Shown here: one piece after another, positions 1 to 6,318 of the stretch
Layout: each line of letters begins with the position of its first letter
How positions within the stretch are numbered: position 1 is the first letter of the stretch
Position numbers and translations under genes: made by a program
Source of the DNA: Candidatus Mediterraneibacter stercorigallinarum
Lineage (GTDB): Bacteria; Bacillota; Clostridia; Lachnospirales; Lachnospiraceae
Assembly: GCA_019116185.1 (NCBI GenBank)
Contig: DXCD01000112.1
Coordinates: 1 to 9,732 of the forward strand
DNA length: 9,732 bases
Reading direction: 5' to 3'
The notes under the pieces: model-generated
Told to the model about the DNA's origin: nothing
What the model saw: the letters and a program-made list of their open reading frames with translations, nothing else
The model's database searches: none

Positions 1-12
1 GTATTTATCAAA

Positions 13-47
13 ATTACTGTATTTTCCTAGAGATTACTGTTTATTCC
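13..47. repeat. Short imperfect direct repeat downstream of the small membrane protein gene
   Basis: ATTACTGTATTTTCC (13-27) recurs as ATTACTGTTTATTCC (33-47). Thirteen of 15 positions are identical and the first 8 are exact. The second copy overlaps the stop codon of the gene ending at 41. I know of no function for it. It may be a chance repeat in AT-rich sequence, and no clear terminator hairpin is visible before the window edge. Confidence 0.3.
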
Positions 48-295
48 ACATTTGAAGTATCCGCGTAGAGATTATTCAGATACTCAGTAACCGAGTCATA
101 ATTCACCTCTGCCACCACTCTCTCTTTCCCAGACTCGTACATATCCCACGCCGAATATCCCAGCCATCCGATAAGAGCCAGAGCCGCCAGAGAAAGAACA
201 GCTTTCCGGGCAAAGTTCATCATCTTCTGCTTGCGCATGATCTGCTTTCTGTTCGCCTTTTCCTTTTTATACCGCTCCACCTTTGCCTGACTCAT
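41..295 (-). CDS. Small single-pass membrane protein, unknown function (84 aa)
   Basis: I do not recognise a named family. The protein starts with a strongly basic stretch rich in Lys, Arg and Gln (residues 5-33), then one hydrophobic span at about 33-49 (LSLAALALIGWLGYSAW), then a short, mostly acidic C-terminal part of about 35 residues. The charge pattern predicts the N-terminus inside and the C-terminus outside; there is no cleavable signal. The start is supported by AAAGGAG at 307-313, 11 nt upstream, although this spacing is slightly long. It begins 60 nt after the DegV-family gene ends, on the same strand, and no good promoter is evident in the gap, so co-transcription is plausible. 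The low-complexity basic N-terminus could contact RNA, DNA or membrane lipid, but that is speculation. Confidence 0.75.
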   Translation of the reverse strand: MSQAKVERYKKEKANRKQIMRKQKMMNFARKAVLSLAALALIGWLGYSAWDMYESGKERVVAEVNYDSVTEYLNNLYADTSNVE

Positions 296-355
296 CTCTT
301 CATCTGCTCCTTTCCATGAATGCGCTCTGATAGAAACAGTCTACCACAATCCATA

Positions 356-1201
356 TCAAAGCACAACTATTATTCCACCGTCGTTGGCGTACATCGTACT
401 AATACCCGCCGTATCTACGATGAAACTATCCTTTACACGGATCTTATCTCTTATCATCCGTTCCACTTCTTTCGCCCTCTCCGGACAGTTGCAATGGGCA
501 ATGGCAAGGATCTTATTCCCTGTATCTTTTGCATCTTCCACAATCTGCTCCACCATCTTGGCAAGCGCTCGCTTAATCCCTCTTGCCTGTCCAAGCTGAC
601 AGATTGTCCCCTGCGGGGTGGAACCCATAACAGGCTTGATGTTAAGAGCACTTGCGACTAGGGACTTAATCCCCGTAAGCCGCCCGTTCTTACGGAGGGT
701 ATCCAAATTTTCCAACACAAAATACGTATTCTGCCTGTCAATATAATTTTCGACCGTGCTGACCACATCGTCAAAAGGCATCCCCTGATCTTCACACTCT
801 TTAATCTTGCACGCAATCAAAGTTTCACCTACAGACGCGGAACGGGAATTGAACACATAGATCCTCTTTGCCTCTCCGTCATGCTCCTCTATCCAGAGAT
901 CCTTTCCAAGCTGCGCACTGTTATAAGAACCACTAAGTTCCGAAGAAAGTGTCACTACGTAGACCCTTTCTTCCTCCCCCGTATACAGTTCCATATATTT
1001 CTCAGGAGACGGGCAGGATGACTTCGGACATTCCGGGCTGGCCGCCACCCTCCGGAGGAAATCCTTCTGGTCAAATGTATCATCATCCACTACCGTATCG
1101 CCGTCGACCTGCATGCTCAGCGGCGCGCTCACATAAACTCCGCTTTCTTTCATCTTATATGTCAGCTCTCCACAGCTGTCCACGATAATCTTATAATCCA
1201 T
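356..1201 (-). CDS. DegV family protein (FakB-like fatty-acid-binding protein)
   Basis: The 281-aa length is typical for DegV proteins. Visible family motifs are VDSCGEL at residues 7-13 (the usual DS.adL), TLSSELSGSYNSA at 84-96 (the Ser/Gly loop that contacts the fatty acid carboxylate in FakB proteins), NSRSASVGETLI at 118-129, LDTLRKNGRLTG at 166-177, and a C-terminal GISTMYANDGG at 266-276 where many relatives have G.H.GPGA. Characterised homologues (FakB1/FakB2 of Staphylococcus aureus) bind fatty acids and present them to the kinase FakA for phospholipid synthesis; no fakA is in this window. I chose the ATG at 1201 because GGGAGGAA ends four bases before it (1206-1213) and the protein then begins at the normal family start. 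An in-frame upstream start would add 26 residues with no family match. The specific ligand and partner are unknown. Confidence 0.92.
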   Translation of the reverse strand: MDYKIIVDSCGELTYKMKESGVYVSAPLSMQVDGDTVVDDDTFDQKDFLRRVAASPECPKSSCPSPEKYMELYTGEEERVYVVTLSSELSGSYNSAQLGKDLWIEEHDGEAKRIYVFNSRSASVGETLIACKIKECEDQGMPFDDVVSTVENYIDRQNTYFVLENLDTLRKNGRLTGIKSLVASALNIKPVMGSTPQGTICQLGQARGIKRALAKMVEQIVEDAKDTGNKILAIAHCNCPERAKEVERMIRDKIRVKDSFIVDTAGISTMYANDGGIIVVL

Positions 1202-1240
1202 AGTATTCCTCCCGAACTGCAAAGTATATTTTATATTTCT

Positions 1241-1246
1241 ATTATA
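1241..1246 (-). promoter_or_regulatory. Candidate -10 element for the DegV-family gene
   Basis: The minus strand reads TATAAT here, about 40 nt upstream of the chosen start, inside a very AT-rich stretch. No convincing -35 box stands 16-18 nt upstream (the best hexamer is TTAATG-like), so this is a weak call. Confidence 0.3.
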
Positions 1247-1261
1247 TGTAGTTTTTAATAC

Positions 1262-1310
1262 CACATTAAAATATACCATACATTTACTCAGAAAGAAAGC
1301 CTTTAATGTG
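1262..1310. repeat. Inverted repeat between the SEDS and DegV-family genes
   Basis: CACATTAAA (1262-1270) and TTTAATGTG (1302-1310) are exact reverse complements, 9 bp each, separated by 31 nt. The region lies between two minus-strand genes. The stem is AT-rich and no T-tract follows on the minus strand, so it is a poor intrinsic terminator. It could be an operator pair, a leader hairpin or chance. Confidence 0.35.
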
Positions 1311-1324
1311 AAAATCCTGTGTGT

Positions 1325-2803
1325 TTATTCGCCTTCAAGCCTGATCTTTCGCGAAATGCCAAGGGCAATCCCCATTTCTGCCAAAAGAAACAGGATCGCC
1401 GTCCCCCCATAGCTGATAAAGGGCAGGGTAATTCCCGTCGTGGGAAGCAGCCCTGTGACCACCGCAATATTCAGGATCACCTGGAGCGCTATATGTGCAA
1501 AGATTCCCGTCGCGATCAGAGAACCATACAAATCAGGCGCATTCTTTGCAATAAACATCAACCGGTATAAAAGCAGGCCGAAAAGTACAAGGATCACAAT
1601 TGCGCCGAACACGCCAAGCTCCTCGCAGATGACCACCAGAATCATATCATTCTGCGCTTCCGGGATCACTCCCAGCTTCTGGGTGCTGTTTCCCAGTCCC
1701 TTGCCAAAGAAACCGCCGCTGCCGATCGCATACAGCCCCTGCATAACCTGATAGCTTCCCGTATCCATCGTCGCCTCCGGATTCAGCCACGAGATAATCC
1801 TCTGAAGGCGGAAATTCTCACTGTTCGCAGCGGTCACTGACAGGATCGCGATCCCGATGGCAGCGGCCGCCGCGCCGATCCCTATGATCGCCAGAAACGG
1901 TTTTGTCTTCGGATGGATCACAAAGATCAGAATACAGGTTATCGCCATTACTATGATCGCGGTACTGAGGTTATCTGTAAGAAACAGAACGCCCCCCGAC
2001 GCCACCGCGCCCGGCACGAGCACCCGGATAATTCCTTCCATAGTGTACGCCTTCCTTCCAAGACGGCACAATTCATAGGAAATAAAGAGGATGACCGCGA
2101 TCTTCGTGATCTCCGCAGGCTGAACCGTGAGATTGCCCGGCAGCCCGATCCAGCGCCTCGCTCCATTCACGGTCACTCCCAGGGGTGTCTGCACAAGCGC
2201 CATCAGGATCATGGCAGTCACATAGATCTCCAGCGCAAAGGCGCCATAAAAATGGTAGTCGATCTTCGATACAATAAACATGATGACAAAGCCCGCAGCG
2301 CCGATCAGCGCCTGTTTGGAAAAATAATACATGTCGTTTCCAAAGTCAGCCTGCGCCTCATAGGAGCTTGTACTGTAAAGCATGACCAGCCCAAAACACA
2401 TAAGGAATATAATAACGAGCAGCAGATCAAAATCAAAATATTGCTCTTTCCCCGCTGCCCTGCTCCTGCTCTTCGCAATCACAGCGGCGAGCCCGGTACG
2501 TTTCTGCGCTTTCACCGGACGCGCCCTGCGCTCACGCCCTTCCCCGTTTCCTGCGCGCCCTTCCGGGAGCGGTTTCGGCGTGCGGAGCACCTCGCGCCTC
2601 CTGTCGATCACTCTCTGGTATCCTTCGTATCCGGAGCGGATGCTCACCGGACGCATGGGTCTTGTGTCAGAGAAAGAATCACTTCTGCGCCGGATCTCCT
2701 CAGTCCTCATGGGCTGGGTATCTCCCAGGCTGCTCCTGCTCTTCTTTCCATTCTGTTTTTTCTGTCCGCGCTGTCTGATCGGCCTGACAGTCCTGCTTCT
2801 CAT
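1325..2803 (-). CDS. ftsW: SEDS-family peptidoglycan glycosyltransferase (FtsW/SpoVE type) with long basic N-terminal extension
   Basis: SEDS proteins polymerise lipid II into glycan strands together with a class B penicillin-binding protein. The polytopic core starts near residue 126 (FDFDLLLVIIFLMCFGLVML) and carries family landmarks: GARRWIGLPG at 214-223, QPAEITKIA at 228-236 (usually QPSE), PEAQNDMILVVICEELG at 381-397 with the conserved catalytic-region Asp at 386, and TGLLPTTGITLPFISYGG near 450-467. These fit FtsW/SpoVE better than RodA. Ahead of the core are about 124 residues rich in Arg, Lys, Ser and Pro, far longer than usual, with a repeated DTxPMR motif. The ATG at 2803 is preferred because AGGTGAT (2807-2813) exactly matches the anti-Shine-Dalgarno complement. 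A GTG at 2845 would add 14 residues. It lies 67 nt after asnB on the same strand, probably in the same operon. Division versus sporulation role cannot be settled here. Confidence 0.9.
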   Translation of the reverse strand: MRSRTVRPIRQRGQKKQNGKKSRSSLGDTQPMRTEEIRRRSDSFSDTRPMRPVSIRSGYEGYQRVIDRRREVLRTPKPLPEGRAGNGEGRERRARPVKAQKRTGLAAVIAKSRSRAAGKEQYFDFDLLLVIIFLMCFGLVMLYSTSSYEAQADFGNDMYYFSKQALIGAAGFVIMFIVSKIDYHFYGAFALEIYVTAMILMALVQTPLGVTVNGARRWIGLPGNLTVQPAEITKIAVILFISYELCRLGRKAYTMEGIIRVLVPGAVASGGVLFLTDNLSTAIIVMAITCILIFVIHPKTKPFLAIIGIGAAAAAIGIAILSVTAANSENFRLQRIISWLNPEATMDTGSYQVMQGLYAIGSGGFFGKGLGNSTQKLGVIPEAQNDMILVVICEELGVFGAIVILVLFGLLLYRLMFIAKNAPDLYGSLIATGIFAHIALQVILNIAVVTGLLPTTGITLPFISYGGTAILFLLAEMGIALGISRKIRLEGE

Positions 2804-2870
2804 ATCATCACCTGTCCTGTGTTCATGGATGCCCGGCCGGGACACAGTTTTCCGCCCCGGATCCTGACAC

Positions 2871-4751
2871 CTATCTTGTATTCACAGCCGGATGCACCGG
2901 CTTGCCATGTTCAAAAAACCTGTCGTACCACACGAGGAAGATATACACCGCCCAGATCTTACGGCTGTCATCCGTCTTCTCATTGGTATTCTTCCCCTCC
3001 CTGTGGTCGTCCAGCATTTTCATGAGTATGTCTGTATTGAAGAACTTCTTCGCCGCGCTTGTGGCAAACATGGCCCTGACCCTGTTGTAGTACTTCTCTT
3101 CTCTCAGCCACACCCGGATCGGGATGGGGAATCCCAGTTTCTTCTTCTCAGCTGTCTTTTTCTGTATGTTCCTCTCTGCCGCCGCTCGGAGAGCCACCTT
3201 TGTCTTAGGCGCCCTTACCTTATAGTCAAGAGGAAGGGTCTCGGCCAGCTCCAGAACCTTCTTATCAAGGAAAGGAACTCGCACTTCCAGCGAATTCGCC
3301 ATGCCCATTTTATCCCCTTTCATAAGAATATCATGGACCAGCCAGAGATGCATGTCAACATACTGCATTTTCGTAACCGGATCTTTGTCTTTCACCCGCT
3401 CATACAGCGGACGGGTCACATCCTGGATGCCCGGTCTGCAGCCTTTCTTCAATATCTTATTTGCTTCCCGCTCGGTAAAGATATTTGTCGCATTAGCATA
3501 ATAGCGCTCCTCCAGCGTCTTCCCGTGACGCATAAGGAAGCCTCTCCCCTTCATTCCCCGGGGCAGGCAGTATTCTGCAAATCTGCCGAGAAGACGGCGG
3601 ACCGGGAACGGAATCTTATTAAAAGCCGTATGCTCCAGAGGCTCGCAGTAAATATTATATCCGCCGAAAAGCTCGTCCGATCCCTCGCCCGACAGCACGA
3701 CCTTCACCTTCTTTGCCGCCTCCTCGCTCAAGAAATACAGGGCGATGGCAGCCGGATCCGCCACAGGCTCATCCATATAATACTGAATATCCGAAAGCTT
3801 ATCCCAGTATTCATCCGGAGTGATGACTTTTGCGTCGTTCTTCATATTAATGCTTGCCGCAAACTCCTTCGCATCCCGGATCTCGCTGTACTGCCCCTCG
3901 TCAAATCCCACGGTAAACGTGCGGTCCACCTGCCCGAGCCAGGTCAGGTAGCTGGAATCCACGCCGCTGGAAAGATAGGATGCGACTTCCACGTCGCTGA
4001 TCTTATGCTTTTCCACAGACTCTTTCATGACCGCTTCCACCTCGTCAACAACTTCTTCAAATGTTTTGGTGCTGTCTCCGGTAAAATCCGGCTCAAAATA
4101 GCGGGTGATCTTTATTTTCCCGGCTTCATAAGTAAAATAGTGTCCCGGCTGAAGACAGAACACGCCCTTGAAGAAGGTCTCGTTGGTCGGCACAAACTGG
4201 AATGACAGATAATTGCCGAGCGCATCCTCATTAAAGATCTTATCAAATTTCGGATGCTCCATGAACGCCTTGATCTCTGACGCGAACATAAGCGTCCCGT
4301 TCATCTGAGCGTAATAGAGCGGCTTGATACCGAATATGTCACGCGCTGCAAAAAGCTTTTTCTTCTTTGTATCCCAGATTGCAAACGCATACATTCCCCT
4401 GAGCCTGTCAACAAGGCTCTCTCCCCACTCCTCGAACCCGTGGATCAGCGTCTCGGAGTCTGTGTTCGACACAAATATATGGCCCGCCGCCGCCAGCTCT
4501 TCTCTGAGCTCCTGATAGTTATAAATCTCGCCGTTGAACACCAGGACCATGGTCCGGTCTTCATTGTAAAGCGGCTGATCTCCCACTGAAGAAAGATCAA
4601 TGATGCTCAGCCTTCTAAATCCGAGAGCCGCCTCCTCATCCACGTATTTTCCTTCACTGTCCGGTCCACGGTGGATGATCGTATTCATCATGTTTACCAG
4701 TACCTGTTCTCTGTCTTCCACTTCGCCGACAAAACCTGCGAATCCACACAT
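2871..4751 (-). CDS. asnB: Asparagine synthetase family, glutamine-hydrolysing (AsnB); possible peptidoglycan amidotransferase
   Basis: Class II glutamine amidotransferase with a PP-loop ATP pyrophosphatase domain. Cys2 is the N-terminal nucleophile after Met removal. RRLSIID (46-52), FNGEIYNY (72-79) and D98 build the glutamine site. SSGVDSS (261-267) is the PP-loop, followed by SGEGSDELFGGY (354-365) and KLGFPIPIRVWL (538-549). The 626-aa length is close to B. subtilis AsnB (about 632 aa) and longer than E. coli AsnB (about 554), and several stretches, including GYNIY and DSRKIW, resemble the Bacillus protein as I recall it. In B. subtilis and Clostridioides difficile AsnB-type enzymes amidate meso-diaminopimelate of peptidoglycan. 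The adjacent SEDS polymerase downstream favours such a role here, by inference; plain asparagine synthesis remains possible. The start is supported by AAAAGGAG at 4760-4767, 8 nt upstream. Confidence 0.95.
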   Translation of the reverse strand: MCGFAGFVGEVEDREQVLVNMMNTIIHRGPDSEGKYVDEEAALGFRRLSIIDLSSVGDQPLYNEDRTMVLVFNGEIYNYQELREELAAAGHIFVSNTDSETLIHGFEEWGESLVDRLRGMYAFAIWDTKKKKLFAARDIFGIKPLYYAQMNGTLMFASEIKAFMEHPKFDKIFNEDALGNYLSFQFVPTNETFFKGVFCLQPGHYFTYEAGKIKITRYFEPDFTGDSTKTFEEVVDEVEAVMKESVEKHKISDVEVASYLSSGVDSSYLTWLGQVDRTFTVGFDEGQYSEIRDAKEFAASINMKNDAKVITPDEYWDKLSDIQYYMDEPVADPAAIALYFLSEEAAKKVKVVLSGEGSDELFGGYNIYCEPLEHTAFNKIPFPVRRLLGRFAEYCLPRGMKGRGFLMRHGKTLEERYYANATNIFTEREANKILKKGCRPGIQDVTRPLYERVKDKDPVTKMQYVDMHLWLVHDILMKGDKMGMANSLEVRVPFLDKKVLELAETLPLDYKVRAPKTKVALRAAAERNIQKKTAEKKKLGFPIPIRVWLREEKYYNRVRAMFATSAAKKFFNTDILMKMLDDHREGKNTNEKTDDSRKIWAVYIFLVWYDRFFEHGKPVHPAVNTR

Positions 4752-4800
4752 ATTATTTTCTCCTTTTCACTCCTGCGCGGCTCTATACTCATAATAATAG

Positions 4801-4848
4801 ATAAGGAACCAGTTTCGGTAAGTCTTTTTACCTGATCTGATCCCTTAT
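4801..4848 (-). promoter_or_regulatory. Structured leader hairpin upstream of asnB
   Basis: Read on the minus strand, a 12-bp stem forms between ATAAGGGATCAG and CTGGTTCCTTAT, including two G-U pairs. It is followed by a 4x4 internal loop (AUCA opposite GAAA) and an upper 5-bp stem GGTAA/TTACC with a 6-nt loop AAAGAC. The element ends 49 nt before the asnB start. No U-tract follows, so it is not an ordinary terminator. It might be a cis-regulatory RNA, a processing or stability element in the tRNA-asnB transcript, or a protein site. I cannot match it to a known riboswitch or T-box. Confidence 0.45.
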
Positions 4849-4891
4849 TGCCGTGCTTTGTGTCTCATAAAAATTATAGTTTCTGTACAAA

Positions 4892-4966
4892 TCGGGGTGA
4901 CAGGATTCGAACCTGCGACCTCACGGCCCCCAGCCGTGCGCTCTAACCAAACTGAGCCACACCCCG
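4892..4966 (-). tRNA. tRNA-Pro (anticodon GGG)
   Basis: The 75-nt cloverleaf is complete on the minus strand: acceptor CGGGGTG/CACCCCG, D stem GCTC/GAGC, anticodon stem CACGG/CCGTG with loop CTGGGGG, and T arm GCAGG-TTCGAAT-CCTGT. The anticodon GGG (complement at 4929-4931) reads proline CCC and CCU codons. The C1-G72 pair and A discriminator fit bacterial tRNA-Pro. The 3' CCA is not encoded and must be added by CCA-adding enzyme. Confidence 0.97.
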
Positions 4967-4977
4967 CCGACTAATAC

Positions 4978-5006
4978 ATTATATATAATTTGCCGGCAAA
5001 TGTAAA
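4978..5006 (-). promoter_or_regulatory. Sigma-A promoter of tRNA-Pro
   Basis: On the minus strand, TTTACA (5001-5006) and a perfect TATAAT (4978-4983) are 17 nt apart. Transcription would begin close to 4971, a few bases before the mature tRNA. This is the best sigma-A promoter in the window and is also the only strong one upstream of asnB. Confidence 0.8.
4988..5001. promoter_or_regulatory. Perfect 14-bp palindrome inside the tRNA-Pro promoter spacer
   Basis: ATTTGCCGGCAAAT is its own reverse complement and sits between the -35 and -10 boxes, touching the last base of the -35. That is a classical repressor position, and it also lies about 40 bp upstream of the candidate cotJ promoter. No regulator is identifiable, so operator function is inference. 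Confidence 0.4.
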
Positions 5007-5024
5007 GGAGTTTTTTTGCTCTGC

Positions 5025-5051
5025 ACATCTTTAAGCGAACACCATAATATA
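5025..5051 (+). promoter_or_regulatory. Candidate mother-cell sigma (sigma-K/sigma-E type) promoter of cotJABC
   Basis: CATAATATA at 5043-5051 fits the sigma-K -10 pattern CATAnnnTA, and an AC dinucleotide at 5025-5026 lies 16 nt upstream, as expected for sigma-K. Sigma-E -10 boxes are similar, and cotJ of B. subtilis is known to depend on sigma-E; a good sigma-E -35 is less evident. Transcription would start roughly 30 nt before the cotJA start codon. Confidence 0.45.
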
Positions 5052-5087
5052 ATATTGAGTTACCATCCATGAAAGGAGCTGCCTCCA

Positions 5088-5345
5088 ATGGCAAATTGTC
5101 AGAATAATATGCGCTATATGCGCCGCCCGATGACTTCCTCTCCATCGCCTTCATCGAATATGAGGCTTATGGACGGCTGTCCGGACACAAGCGATTTCTT
5201 CCCGTCTGACATTCCTCTTGCAATGGCATATGTCAAATGGCAGGAATGGCAGGATATCTACGAACCATGCAAAGCCCTGGAAAGGGGAACATTATACCTG
5301 GAACTGGATAAACCCTTCACAGGGAAAGGAGGACGGAAAAGGTGA
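5088..5345 (+). CDS. cotJA: Spore coat associated protein CotJA
   Basis: CotJA is a small protein of the spore coat, encoded with CotJB and CotJC in sporulating Firmicutes; its exact biochemical role is not known. The 85-aa protein has a Met/Asn/Ser-rich start (residues 1-32), then the conserved part: FPSDIPLAMAYVKWQEWQDIYEPCKALERGTLYLELDKPF (about 38-77), whose end resembles the ALKKGTLWP..Y.PY ending of known CotJA. The aligned middle is Trp- and Tyr-rich. The start codon at 5088 follows AAAGGAG at 5072-5078 by 9 nt. It is first in a three-gene operon, its stop overlaps the next start by 4 nt, and it diverges from tRNA-Pro. It is expected to be expressed in the mother cell during sporulation. 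Confidence 0.88.
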   Translation: MANCQNNMRYMRRPMTSSPSPSSNMRLMDGCPDTSDFFPSDIPLAMAYVKWQEWQDIYEPCKALERGTLYLELDKPFTGKGGRKR

Positions 5346-5689
5346 ACAATATGTCAAATAATAATAGAATGAGCAATAATATGATGAACCGCAGGATGAA
5401 CAATATGTCGTCCCGCACGCCCGAGCAGACCATGAACCGCCGGCAGCTTATGAATCATATCAATGAAGTCAGTTTCGCGGTTGACGAAGTGAAGCTTTAT
5501 CTTGACACACACCCGTGTGACCAGGAGGCGCTTGCATATTTCCGTGAAATGAGCCATAAACGGAACCACGCGCTGAGAGAATACGCGGCAGCCTACGGAC
5601 CTCTGACCATTGACACCGCAAACGAGTCCTGCGCTGAACGCTGGAACTGGATCAACGAGCCATGGCCATGGCAGGAAGGAGGATGCTGA
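5342..5689 (+). CDS. cotJB: Spore coat protein CotJB with Asn/Met-rich N-terminal extension
   Basis: The conserved CotJB domain occupies residues 31-111: INEVSFAVDEVKLYLDTHPCD (40-60) followed by a helical stretch ALAYFREMSHKRNHALREYAAAYGPLT and a Trp-rich end (WNWINEPWPW, 101-110). At 115 aa it is about 25-30 residues longer than the B. subtilis protein. The extra N-terminal part is almost pure Asn and Met, with MNNMS occurring at residues 1-5 and again at 19-23. The GTG start at 5342 is chosen because AGGAGG at 5327-5332 is 9 nt upstream; the ATG codons at 5351 and 5396 lack well-spaced sites. GTGA couples it translationally to cotJA, and cotJC follows after 3 nt. Confidence 0.88.
   Translation: MNNMSNNNRMSNNMMNRRMNNMSSRTPEQTMNRRQLMNHINEVSFAVDEVKLYLDTHPCDQEALAYFREMSHKRNHALREYAAAYGPLTIDTANESCAERWNWINEPWPWQEGGC
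5343..5409 (+). repeat. 13-bp exact direct repeat within the cotJB 5' end
   Basis: TGAACAATATGTC occurs at 5343-5355 and again at 5397-5409, 54 bp (18 codons) apart and in frame. Both copies encode NNMS after the start-like codon, consistent with the N-terminal extension having grown by local duplication. Confidence 0.7.
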
Positions 5690-5692
5690 TTT

Positions 5693-6289
5693 ATGTGGAA
5701 TTATGAAAAGAGACTGCAGTACCCGGTGAAAATCACCCAGACGAACCCGAAGATCGCCCAAATCATTATTACTCAGTTCGGCGGGCCTGATGGGGAACTT
5801 GCCGCTTCCATGCGTTATCTGTCTCAGCGATACACCATGCCCTATAAGGAAGTGACAGGGACACTGACGGACATCGGAACCGAAGAACTGGCCCATATGG
5901 AAATGATCTGTGCAATCGTCTATCAGCTCACAAAAGACCTGACTCCCGAGGAAATCGAGCGGTCAGGCTTCGGCAAATACTATGTGGACCACACCCTGGC
6001 CCTATGGCCTCAGGCCGCCAGCGGCACACCATGGAGCGCAACTGTATTCCAGTCCAAGGGGGATCCTATTACAGACCTGCACGAAGATCTTGCCGCCGAG
6101 CAGAAGGCGCGCACCACGTATGACAATATCCTCCGCCTTGTCAAAGACCCGGAAGTTGCTGACCCGATCCGTTTCTTAAGGCAGCGTGAGATCGTGCACT
6201 ATCAGCGATTCGGAGAGAGCCTGCGCATCGTCCAGGAAAAACTGGACAGCAGGAACTTCTATGCGTTTAACCCTGAGTTTGATAAATAA
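5693..6289 (+). CDS. cotJC: Spore coat protein CotJC, manganese catalase family
   Basis: A ferritin-like four-helix protein of the manganese catalase family, 198 aa, the usual length for CotJC and shorter than free catalases. The dimanganese ligands appear intact: E35 in GPDGELAAS, E65 and H68 in TEELAHME, E136 in LAAEQKAR and H169 in REIVHYQRFGE. It may therefore detoxify hydrogen peroxide at the spore coat, although catalytic activity of CotJC-type proteins is less well documented than that of true manganese catalases. GGAGG at 5678-5682 lies 10 nt before the ATG. It is the last gene of the cotJABC operon and is followed by a hairpin before the convergent htrA. Confidence 0.95.
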   Translation: MWNYEKRLQYPVKITQTNPKIAQIIITQFGGPDGELAASMRYLSQRYTMPYKEVTGTLTDIGTEELAHMEMICAIVYQLTKDLTPEEIERSGFGKYYVDHTLALWPQAASGTPWSATVFQSKGDPITDLHEDLAAEQKARTTYDNILRLVKDPEVADPIRFLRQREIVHYQRFGESLRIVQEKLDSRNFYAFNPEFDK

Positions 6290-6318
6290 CCCCGGCAAAC
6301 CGCCGCACTTTATAAAGC

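Noticed and set aside
1913..3025. Long open frame (about 370 codons) on the plus strand opposite ftsW
   Set aside because: It runs across the antisense of the SEDS gene and the end of asnB, has an Arg/His/Pro-rich composition with no family signature, and mirrors the basic N-terminal coding region.
2892..4205. Long open frame (about 437 codons) on the plus strand opposite asnB
   Set aside because: It lies wholly antisense to a gene with intact catalytic motifs, is His/Leu/Arg-rich with no recognisable domain, and no ribosome binding site was seen; it is a codon-bias shadow.
4752..4891. T-box or amino-acid riboswitch ahead of asnB
   Set aside because: The gap is only 140 nt. I saw no T-box consensus, no specifier loop and no terminator/antiterminator pair, only the single two-tier hairpin.
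4892..4966. tRNA-Pro as an integration site for a mobile element
   Set aside because: No integrase, no duplicated tRNA 3' end and no phage or element genes were found on either side; neighbours are ordinary chromosomal genes.
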